From DSUN01 sp035527715 (GTDB lineage Bacteria; Planctomycetota; PUPC01; DSUN01), in the NCBI GenBank assembly GCA_035527715.1, contig DATKZY010000161.1, forward strand, positions 1 through 24,411: DNA of 24,411 bases. Reading direction: 5' to 3'. Below are positions 1 to 7,900 of the stretch, piece by piece. The translations under genes and the position numbers were made by a program. Within the stretch, counting starts at the first letter, position 1, and each line of letters starts with the position of its first letter. A model generated the notes under the pieces. The model was given only the letters and a program-made list of their open reading frames with translations, had not been told where the DNA came from and ran no database searches.

Positions 1-125
1 GCGGCGGAGCTCTCCAGCCGCTTGAGGCTCCGCCGCCCCCTTCGGGGGCTGGGCCACGGGAGGTCGTCAACCCACGGCTCCCCGAGCATCGCCGTGGGCT
101 TCATTCCCTCGCCTCCTTCGGAGGC
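1..125. repeat. Cluster of four GC-rich hairpins (REP-like)
   Basis: Four inverted repeats lie almost end to end. Bases 1-10 pair perfectly with 27-36. Bases 35-40 pair with 44-49 around the loop TTC. Bases 71-78 (CCCACGGC) pair with 91-98. Bases 111-116 pair with 120-125, again around TTC. The two TTC-loop hairpins share the form Y-rich arm, TTC, complementary arm. No T-run follows, so these are not classical terminators. They resemble the dispersed intergenic palindromes common in GC-rich bacterial genomes; the family assignment is inference, because no second full copy is in the window. Confidence 0.6.
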
Positions 126-194
126 TGAAAACGCGAACGCCCGGCCCGTAGGAGATTACACGCACCCGTATCCCACTCGTGGGAGCCCTCGGCT

Positions 195-446
195 ATGGCA
201 ACCCGAGGAGCCGGCTCCACAGCCTGCCTCCTGGCCATTGCGGCGGCCGCCGCCTGCCTTGCCGACGGCTGGTCCGACGCGCCCGAGCGCGAGGTCACCC
301 TCCCCTCGGGCCGCAAGCTCGCCTACGCCTGCCATTTCAACAGGAACGATGTCCGGGAATCCTGCCGGGTGGGCGACGCCATCGTCCTTGCCCTCGGCCG
401 CCGCGGCGTCCTCTTCCTCCGCGCCACAGAAGCCCCCGCCCGGTGA
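195..446 (+). CDS. Small possible secreted protein, perhaps a decayed N-terminal fragment
   Basis: An 83-residue frame begins with ATG, with GGGAG about nine bases upstream. Residues 8-23 are a hydrophobic, alanine-rich stretch like a signal peptide (CLLAIAAAAACLA). The next part looks like ordinary protein (EREVTLPSGRKLAYAC), but from about residue 65 the sequence becomes arginine and alanine rich with no recognisable fold, then stops. This pattern would fit the start of a longer exported protein that was cut short by a frameshift. It could equally be a chance frame in GC-rich DNA. I do not recognise a family. A small palindrome, CCCAC-TC-GTGGG, lies at 173-184 just upstream. Confidence 0.35.
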   Translation: MATRGAGSTACLLAIAAAAACLADGWSDAPEREVTLPSGRKLAYACHFNRNDVRESCRVGDAIVLALGRRGVLFLRATEAPAR

Positions 447-457
447 TTCCCCACCGT

Positions 458-486
458 TTGACAAACCTACGCGACCTTCGTAGCAT
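458..486 (+). promoter_or_regulatory. Sigma70-type promoter of the sugar operon
   Basis: TTGACA (458-463) is followed after exactly 17 bases by TAGCAT (481-486). Transcription would begin near base 493, leaving a leader of about 33 bases before the ATG at 526. The -35 box is a perfect consensus; the -10 box matches at four of six positions. Confidence 0.6.
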
Positions 487-525
487 GCTCCTGCTCTCCA
501 CCACCTCCGCAGCAGGGAGAACACG

Positions 526-1374
526 ATGATTCGATTCGGCGGACCGCTCTTCGGCGTGGACACCAAAGACCCCGACGCCGCCGCCAAGGCCTGCAAGGAA
601 CTGGGCTACGGCGCCATCTACTGCCCCGACCTGAACCCCGACGACGAGGCCGGCTGCCGCGACTACGGCCGCGCCATCACACGTCACGGCCTCATGATCG
701 CCGAGGCAGGCGTCTGGATCCGCCTCGCCGGCCCCAACCCCGAGGAGACCCGCGCCAACGTCGAGCGCGCCATCCACCGACTCCGCGTCGCCGACCTCGT
801 CGGCGCACAGTGCTGCGTGGACATCGCAGGCTCCTTCCACCCCACAAGCTGGCACGGCGCACACCCCGCCAACGTCGCCGACGACATGCTCGACGCCGCC
901 GCCGTCATCGCCCGCACCATCATTGACGCCGTCCAACCTCGCCGCGCCAGGTTCACCTACGAGATGATGCAGTGGACCCTCCCCGACAGCGCCGACGCCT
1001 ATCTCGAACTCATCCGCGCCGTGGACCGCAAGGCATTCGGCGTCCACCTCGATCCCACCAACCTCATCAACAGCCCCCGCCGCTTCTACGACACCGCTGC
1101 CGTCATCCGCGAGTGCTTTGAGAAGCTCGGCCCCCACATCGCCGCCTGCCACGCCAAGGACGTGGCGATGGACCTCGACAAGGCCATCGTCCACCTCACC
1201 GAGACCCGCATCGGCACCGGCAACCTTGACTACCAGACGTATCTCGAATGCCTCGACTCCCTCGGCCGCGACGTCCCCCTCATGATGGAGCACCTCCGCA
1301 CCCCCGAGGACTATGCCGCGGCCGCCGACCACGTCCGCAACGTTGCCAGGACCATGGCGATCGAGCTCGGCTGA
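526..1374 (+). CDS. Sugar phosphate isomerase/epimerase (xylose isomerase-like TIM barrel)
   Basis: The 282-residue product has the sequence pattern of the AP endonuclease 2/xylose isomerase-like TIM-barrel family, which isomerises or epimerises sugars and related polyols using a divalent metal. The probable metal ligands lie where the family has them: E146 (TYEMMQW), D176 (GVHLDPTN), H209 (ACHAKD) and E255 (MMEHL). There is no signal peptide, so it should act in the cytoplasm. The ATG at 526 follows AGGGAGA with five bases between them. It is the first gene of a run with the fucosidase (43-base gap) and the AGE-family epimerase, which suggests that it works on a sugar released or imported from a glycan. 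The exact substrate cannot be read from the sequence. Confidence 0.85.
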   Translation: MIRFGGPLFGVDTKDPDAAAKACKELGYGAIYCPDLNPDDEAGCRDYGRAITRHGLMIAEAGVWIRLAGPNPEETRANVERAIHRLRVADLVGAQCCVDIAGSFHPTSWHGAHPANVADDMLDAAAVIARTIIDAVQPRRARFTYEMMQWTLPDSADAYLELIRAVDRKAFGVHLDPTNLINSPRRFYDTAAVIRECFEKLGPHIAACHAKDVAMDLDKAIVHLTETRIGTGNLDYQTYLECLDSLGRDVPLMMEHLRTPEDYAAAADHVRNVARTMAIELG

Positions 1375-1417
1375 CCCTGCTCCGGGAGGCGCGCCCCGAC
1401 CTGCTGGGGACCAAGGA

Positions 1418-3103
1418 ATGAGAACCCTTCCCGCTCTGCTGGCGGCCATGGCGCTCCTCGGCACGGGCCGCGACCGCGCCGCCGGCGCCGCCAGCGACCC
1501 CTGGAAGGCCACGGCAGAGGCGATGCAGTGGTGGCGCGAGGCCAGGCTCGGCATGTTCATCTGCTGGGGGCCGGTGAGCCTCAAGGGAGTCGAGATCGGC
1601 TGGGGACGCGGCAAGGCCCGCCCCGACCAGAAGCAGGGCGGCCGCGGCCCCGTCCCAGCCGAGGTCTACGACGGCCTCTACAAGCACTGGAACCCCACCC
1701 TCTTCGACGCGAAGGAGTGGGTCGCCGTCGCGAAGGACGCCGGGGCGCGATACATCATCTTCCTCGTCAAGCACCACGACGGCTTCTGCCTCTTCGACAC
1801 GAAGCTCACCGACTACAGGATCACCAGCCCCCTCTCCCCTTTCCGCCGCGACATTGCCGCTGAGGTCGCCCAGGCCTGCCGCGAGGCAGGGATCAAGCTC
1901 CTCTGGTACTACTCCCAGCCCGACTGGCACCACCCCGACTACCGCACCGCCAACCACGCCCGCTACATCGAATACCTCCACGGCCAGCTACGCGAGCTGT
2001 GCTCCCGCTACGGCAGGATTGACGGCATCTGGTTCGACGGCCTCGGCGGAAGCGCGAGGGACTGGGATGCCGAGGGCCTCTTCAAGCTGATCCGCGAGCT
2101 TCAGCCCCACGCCGTCATCAACAACCGCTGCGGCCTGCCCGGCGACTTCGACACGCCGGAGCAGCGGATCGGCCGCTTCCAGGGCCATCGCCCGTGGGAG
2201 AGCTGCATCACACTGGGCACGCAGTGGGCGTGGAAGCCCGACGACCGCATCAAGAGCCTCAAGGAGTGCGTCGACACCCTCGTCCGATGCGCGGGCGGCG
2301 ACGGCGACCTCGCCCTGAACACCAATCCCATGCCCGACGGGCGGATCGAGCCACGGCAGGCCGAGCGCTTCAGGGAGATCGGCGCATGGCTCAAGCGATA
2401 CGGCGAGGCGATCTACGCCACCCGCGGCGGCCCCTTCAGACCAGCACCCTGGGGAGCCGCCACGTGCAAGGGCAAGACCGTGTACCTGCATATCCTCAAG
2501 TGGGACCACGATGCCCTCACGCTGCCCGCAATCCCCAGGAAGATCCTCTCCAGCCGCCTCCTCACCGGCGGCACGGTCGCGCTGAAGCAGACCAAGGAGG
2601 GCATCGAGCTCTCCGTGCCCAAGCCGGACCGTCAGGAACTCGACACGATCGTCGCCCTGGACCTCGACGGCCCGGCCCTCGAGATCAGCTCGCTCGCACA
2701 GGCATCCGGCTCTCTCGCCGCGGGTAAGAAGGCCAAGGCATCGAACGTCTTCCGCAACCAGGCCGAATTCAGCCCCGAGAAGGCGTTCGACGACGACCTC
2801 AGCACCCGCTGGGGCTGCGACTGGGGCACCAAGGCCGCGTGGCTCGAGGTAGACCTCGGACAGCCCACGACCTTCGCCCGCGCCGTCATCTGCGAGCCGT
2901 ACGACCGCGTGCGCGAGTTCGAGCTTCAGTGCAGGGACAGCGAAGGCGACGCGTGGCGCACCTTTCATCGCGGGACCACGATTGGCGAGCGGCTCGAGCT
3001 CCGCTGCCAGCCCGTCACCGCCCGCTTCGTCCGCCTCAACCTCAGGACTGTCGAAGGCCCATCTATCTGGGAATTCCAGCTTTATGCTCCCCAGAAGCCG
3101 TGA
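1418..3103 (+). CDS. Alpha-L-fucosidase (GH29) with C-terminal F5/8 type C (discoidin) domain
   Basis: The 561-residue protein is a GH29 retaining alpha-L-fucosidase, which removes terminal fucose from glycans. Visible GH29 segments are LGMFICWGPVS (about 44-54), YIIFLVKHHDGF (112-123), YYSQPDW (164-170) and IWFDG (204-208), where D207 is the expected nucleophile. PWESC (259-263) lies in the region that usually carries the acid/base. Residues 430-558 look like a discoidin/CBM32 fold (AFDDDLSTRWGCDW, WLEVDLG, ARFVRLNLR) that would bind sugar. The ATG at 1418 was chosen over the upstream in-frame start at 1313 because that one lies inside the previous gene, and because a leader-like N terminus (LPALLAAMALLG) starts here, preceded by AAGGA. 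Export is likely. The stop codon overlaps the ribosome-binding site of the next gene. Confidence 0.92.
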   Translation: MRTLPALLAAMALLGTGRDRAAGAASDPWKATAEAMQWWREARLGMFICWGPVSLKGVEIGWGRGKARPDQKQGGRGPVPAEVYDGLYKHWNPTLFDAKEWVAVAKDAGARYIIFLVKHHDGFCLFDTKLTDYRITSPLSPFRRDIAAEVAQACREAGIKLLWYYSQPDWHHPDYRTANHARYIEYLHGQLRELCSRYGRIDGIWFDGLGGSARDWDAEGLFKLIRELQPHAVINNRCGLPGDFDTPEQRIGRFQGHRPWESCITLGTQWAWKPDDRIKSLKECVDTLVRCAGGDGDLALNTNPMPDGRIEPRQAERFREIGAWLKRYGEAIYATRGGPFRPAPWGAATCKGKTVYLHILKWDHDALTLPAIPRKILSSRLLTGGTVALKQTKEGIELSVPKPDRQELDTIVALDLDGPALEISSLAQASGSLAAGKKAKASNVFRNQAEFSPEKAFDDDLSTRWGCDWGTKAAWLEVDLGQPTTFARAVICEPYDRVREFELQCRDSEGDAWRTFHRGTTIGERLELRCQPVTARFVRLNLRTVEGPSIWEFQLYAPQKP

Positions 3104-3112
3104 GGAGACGCC

Positions 3113-4393
3113 ATGGCCAAGCCCGACGTGTCCGCCAACGAGATCGCCGCCCGCCTGGATCAGATGGACGCCTATCTGAAGACCAAGCTCCTCCCCTTCT
3201 GGATCGAGAACTCGGTTGACCGCCAGTACGGCGGCTTCCTCACCTACTTCGACCGCAACGGAAAGCCCACGGGCGAGACCACCAAGACCCTCCTCTGCCA
3301 GGAGCGCATGGTCTACACCCTATCCCACGCCCACCGCTGCGGTTACGGCGACGGCCGCTGCCTCGAACTCGCCCGCCAGGGCCTCGAGTTCATGGTCGAG
3401 CACTTGTGGGACCCCGAGCACGGCGGGTGGTTCTGGACCGCCGACCGCCAGGGTCGCATCCTCGATGATTCTAAGATTATGTACGGCCAGAACTTCGGGA
3501 TATACGCCCCCGCCGAATTCGCCCTCGCCGGCGGCGGCGACCTCGGTCGCGACTACGCCCTCAAGAGCTTCGCCGCCATCCAGGCAGGCGCCACCGACAC
3601 CCTGCACGGCGGCTACTACGAGATGCTCAAGCGCGACTGGTCGCCCAAGCCCCCCGGCCCCTACGGCGGCGACCGCAAGAGCCTCGACATCCACATGCAC
3701 ATGATGGAAGCCCTCACCAACCTCTACGACCTCACCCATAACCCCTTGCACGAACGCAAGTTACGCGACGTCATCGCCATCCTCCTCACCCGCATGCTCC
3801 ACCCCGTGAGCGGCTGCGGCATCGCCCAGTTCGCCCTCGACTTCACCCCCCTCGAAGCCATCATGTTCAAAGCCGTCTGGGGCAGCGACCGCGACCACGC
3901 CGGCAAGCCCCGCCCCCTCAACAACACCTCGTTCGGCCACAACGTCGAGCTGGCCTGGCTCCTCAAGTGGGCCGCCGACACCCTCGGCGACCCCATCGAG
4001 CCCTACCTCCCCGCCATCCGCAAGCTCTACGACCACGCCGTCACATACGGCATAGATCCAGAGCACGGCGGGGTTTACGTCGAAGGCCCGATGGACGGCC
4101 CCGCCCGCGACCTCCAGAAGGAATTCTGGCAGCAGGCCGAGACCCTCGTCGGCATGCTCGACGCCTGCCTCCTCTTCGGCGACCGCAAGTATTGGACTGC
4201 CTTCGACTTAACGTGGCAATTCCTCTGGCGGCACGGCATCAACCACGACGTAGGCGAGTGGTACGCCCTCCTCGCCCGCGACGGCACGGTCCTCTGGGAC
4301 TACCTTGGCCACGCCTGGAAGATCAGCTACCACACCGTCCGAGCCATGGTCGAGAGCCTCGCCCGCCTCCGCCTCCTCCTCGACCGCGCCTGA
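3113..4393 (+). CDS. AGE-family (N-acylglucosamine 2-epimerase-like) sugar epimerase/isomerase
   Basis: The 426-residue protein fits the full-length (alpha/alpha)6-barrel AGE superfamily, which includes N-acylglucosamine 2-epimerase, cellobiose 2-epimerase and aldose-ketose isomerases. Family landmarks are QERMVYTLSHA (63-73), HMHMMEALTNLY (194-205), FGHNVELAWLL (274-284), EFWQQAETLVG (337-347) and GHAWKISYHTVRAM (399-412). Conserved histidines at 276, 400 and 407 would form the active site. GHNVE and the two late histidines fit the cellobiose-epimerase/isomerase branch at least as well as the GlcNAc branch, so the substrate is left open. The ATG follows TGAGGAG, which begins in the fucosidase stop codon nine bases upstream, so translation is probably coupled. 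No signal peptide is seen. Confidence 0.88.
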   Translation: MAKPDVSANEIAARLDQMDAYLKTKLLPFWIENSVDRQYGGFLTYFDRNGKPTGETTKTLLCQERMVYTLSHAHRCGYGDGRCLELARQGLEFMVEHLWDPEHGGWFWTADRQGRILDDSKIMYGQNFGIYAPAEFALAGGGDLGRDYALKSFAAIQAGATDTLHGGYYEMLKRDWSPKPPGPYGGDRKSLDIHMHMMEALTNLYDLTHNPLHERKLRDVIAILLTRMLHPVSGCGIAQFALDFTPLEAIMFKAVWGSDRDHAGKPRPLNNTSFGHNVELAWLLKWAADTLGDPIEPYLPAIRKLYDHAVTYGIDPEHGGVYVEGPMDGPARDLQKEFWQQAETLVGMLDACLLFGDRKYWTAFDLTWQFLWRHGINHDVGEWYALLARDGTVLWDYLGHAWKISYHTVRAMVESLARLRLLLDRA

Positions 4394-4807
4394 GGCCGCT
4401 TTCATGCCATATTGGCAGCCCCGGCAAAGTGACTCTTTTTGGACATTGGGGCGCTGTTTTTTGGACATTTGGCCACCCCGCTTCGACCCCCTTCGCAGCC
4501 ACCCCCTCGTCCCCAGCACGAGCGGATGCTACCATCCGGTACGACTGGTGCTCAGCCCCTGAATCCCATCCACTTCTGACCGCCAAGACGCCAAGTCCGC
4601 CAAGCTCGCCCCGCGCAGAGCAGCAGGGGCCGCGGAGGAAGGCAGGCGTCCACAGATTCCAACGATGGGGATAGATGCGGAGGACAGGTGACCGGGCTTC
4701 GGCCTCAGCCGCCCGATCTCATCTGTGGAATCTGTGCAATCTGTGGACCAGTTCTTCTCCCCTCCCGCGCGAAGCGCTGCCCCTCCTCACCGCCTACCAC
4801 ATTTCCA
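4394..4807. other. Gene-free repeat-rich spacer between sugar operon and TPR/PIN gene
   Basis: No convincing gene is present in this stretch. It contains two copies of TTTTTGGACATTKGG (4436-4450 and 4458-4472), three CGCCAAG units at 8-9-base steps (4581-4604), and three 9-mers ATCTGTGGA/ATCTGTGCA/ATCTGTGGA in perfect tandem (4721-4747). Open frames across it have no family features and low-complexity translations. The spacer separates DNA of typical GC-rich style from the differently composed gene to its right. Confidence 0.6.
4721..4747 (+). repeat. Tandem 9-base repeat, three units
   Basis: ATCTGTGGA, ATCTGTGCA and ATCTGTGGA follow one another without gaps, differing at one base. A comparable triplet (ATCCGTGCC type) lies on the far side of the TPR/PIN gene at 8891-8918. 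Confidence 0.85.
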
Positions 4808-4836
4808 TTGACGCCCCGCCGCGCGGGCGCTATGAT
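4808..4836 (+). promoter_or_regulatory. Sigma70-type promoter of the TPR-GreAB-C-PIN gene
   Basis: TTGACG (4808-4813) and TATGAT (4831-4836) are separated by exactly 17 bases, a strong sigma70-like arrangement. Transcription would start near 4843, giving a leader of about 145 bases before the ATG at 4988. The spacer contains the self-complementary run CCGCCGCGCGGGCG, which could be a protein-binding site, although GC-rich palindromes are common here. No other promoter-like sequence of similar quality is seen before the gene. Confidence 0.65.
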
Positions 4837-4987
4837 GCTCGACACAGGACGCGAATCTCCCAAGGCAGGCTCATCGGCGGTGTGCGAACACAGGGGGCAG
4901 AGCCGATGCCAACAGACTTCGAGTTCGGCATCTATCTCAGCACCAGCTCGATAGACAGAAAGACAGACAGAGGTGAAGGGAGAACGT

Positions 4988-7900
4988 ATGGGCAGCCGGA
5001 GTCTTCGTCTTGTCGACCTGCTCAGAGCAAGCTGGGTCGGGGTTGTTGAGCAGTGCAAGGCTGCTCCCGGCGCAGCGTTCGCTCTCGCGTTTCTCGAGTC
5101 GATCGGAAACCGATGCAAGCAGCTTCGCGATGAGGAACTAAGGGATCTGCATGAACAAGCCCAGAACCTGAGAGCCGAAGACATCCGACAGACGCTCGGC
5201 GACCTCATCATCGAGGGCGAGGAGGTGCGGAAGCGCGTCGAGCAACTCAGCATGGATCTGGTCGCGCGGTTTGTGGAGACAAGGTCAATGGGGGCCGGCA
5301 TCGCGGCAGTTGAGGGCAGCCTCGTGCGCCTTCAGTCAACTTCGGACGAGATACTCCTGACGACGCGAACCAGTTCACAAGACATCGCCGGGATCCGGAA
5401 GCAGTTGGGGGAGATTGATGCCAGACTGTCCGACGGCCACGTAGGCACAGACGGGTTCCATGGCGAGATCGATAAGGCAGCCGCCTTCCTATCGAAAAGG
5501 CAGCCCGATGTCGCACTCGGATTCCTGCAGGACTTACGCAGTAGATATTGGGATCGGATGGATGCACGAGAGCGCTACCGGGTGAAGACGAACATGGGGC
5601 ACGCATACCGCCAGAAGGATGACTTGCAGAACGCAGCACAGCATTTCCTTGAGGCGCACGCGCACCAGACAGGTGACGTGGACGCAGAGGGCCTGAGGCT
5701 CGAAGCGTACATTCTATTGGATCGCGGTGAAGATGCGAAACAGTTGGCTGGGGAACTCCGCGCGAAGTTCCCTCAGTCTGCGAAGGTCGCCAGCCTTTGG
5801 GTAAGGTTGCACACTGAACACATCTCCGTAGATGAAGCGGAGGCTCAGGTCGGCCCCGCGTTGTGCGGCAACTGGGAGGTCGCAGCTTCTTTGGCTGACA
5901 TGGCTAGGTTCCAGGGGAAGCTTGAACACGCCGAGCGTCTTGCTCAGGCCGCGGCCGCGTCAAAGCCCGACGAAGCAGCGCTGAAAGGTCTTCTAGCGGA
6001 GATCATGCTTGAGCGCGACAGGCGTGGCCGCCAACCGGGCCGCCTTGTATCAGCAGAGCTCGACGTCACCAGGGTGAGGGAAGCCATCAAGCTGCTCTCC
6101 GATACCATAGACGATGCAGGGGAGCACGCGCCATCTCACTGGCTTTCCCACTTGCTTGTCACAAGGGGCGTTGCACATGCCCTGTTGCGGGATCGTGACA
6201 GCGCGGGTGCAGACTTCCAGCGCGCCTTCTCGCTGAGACCTGATTGCCCCGAGGCACGCTTCTATCTCGCCGTTTTCCATGAAGAGGGTGGAGGTAGAAA
6301 TGAGGCCATCCGCCTGTTGTCGTCCGCAAGAGATGAACACAGGCCACTCACGATGGACATTTTCCTTGCGGAACTCCTGTGGAAGCGTAACGAGAAGGCG
6401 GACAGAGACCTCGCACTACAGATGCTCAATGACAGATGGCCCCACTGGCCCGAACAGGAAGTCCAGACGAGGCTGCACTTTGTTGATTGCCTGGTAAGGC
6501 TCTATTCCGGCCTGGACCAATACCAGGATGCGCTCGCGATGCTGGCGCGCCAGGAGGTCCAACAGCTTCCTACCACATCGGCGCTCAGCTGGACCGCCAG
6601 GGTCAGACTCGACGCCGGGAGCAGGGAAGATGCCCTGAAGGATGCGAATGAGTGTGCGAGACATGTGTCATCGGACACACCAGTGCCCGACGTTGTGCGT
6701 CTGGCTGGGGTGTTCAGGGCCTTGGGGGAGTACCCCCGCGCAAAGCAGCTTCTCGCTAAGATCGTGCCGCCGGACTCCGTCTCGGGAGAGACCTATTGGC
6801 TCCTTGAGTGCGCGATCAAGTCGAAGGACGATCGGTTCGTGATGGACTTCTGTGAACAGCTCCGAGAGAACGGCATCTACGATGTCCAGTGTCTGGATGC
6901 CGAGGTCAATGCACTTGTGGAGTACAACGCCTACGAGAAGGCAGTCGGCGTCTTGCGAGAAAGTGTCGAACGAACTGCGGGTGAGCCTGCCAAGCGCCAT
7001 CTAAGGGCACGGCTCTCCCAGATCGCGTTGCACCTTGGCATGGAGGCTGCTATCGAAAGTGATCCTCACAAGCTACCGTCAGTAGAAGAGGCAGGCACTC
7101 AACTTGGCAGGGTCGTTGTGCATGTCCTACTGCACGGCCATGCGCCTATTGATGCTGTCAAATTCGCATATGAGTTGTACAGGCGAAATCCCGAAGACTT
7201 TGATGCGTGCTCCGCAGTCATCGATTCCATGGGCTTGTTCTACCACATTGACCCAGGCATCGAGACTTCCAATCAGGCTACCGTCGGCTCGGCGGTCCGC
7301 TACAGAGACGACGCTACCGGACAAGAAGACTGGTGCATCATTGAGGACTTGCCGGAGCCAAAAGCAACCCTTCGAGAGTTCTCGCCTGAACATGCCCTAT
7401 CGGTCGCCCTTCTTGGAAAGCGTGTTGGGGATACGTTCGAGATGCCGGGCCCCCAGCGCTCGGGCGTCATACTAGCCGTCTCAAGCAAGTACCTGTATCG
7501 ATGGCATGAGTGCGCAGAAGAGATGTCGACCAAGCACCCTGCGCACGCGTGGGTATGGACATACAGTGCAGCCCACGACCCTGAACTCTCACACCTGACG
7601 AAGATTGTGAAGTCGAGACACGAGACTGTCGAAGTCGCTCTTGCCGCATATCGCGAGCAACCGGTGCCAATCTGGCTGCTCTCACGGCGCCTGGGCAAAA
7701 CTACGTTTGAGATCGTCCAGGCTGTCGCGCAGCAAGCTGATCTCCCACTGCGCTGCTGTTCCGGCAACCAGATCGAGATCGGCCAAGCGGCCCGAGCGCT
7801 TCAGGGTGTCGGAAGCTTGGTTGTGGACATCACGGCACTTGGCACGCTTCGCCTGCTCGATGCCATCGACGACGTAGCCGCGTGGCCAATCCAACTCCTC

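Noticed and set aside
3967..4674. Open frame overlapping the end of the AGE-family gene and running into the spacer
   Set aside because: Its translation is mostly arginine and proline, it begins inside a well-supported gene in another frame, and the spacer part is repeat-derived.
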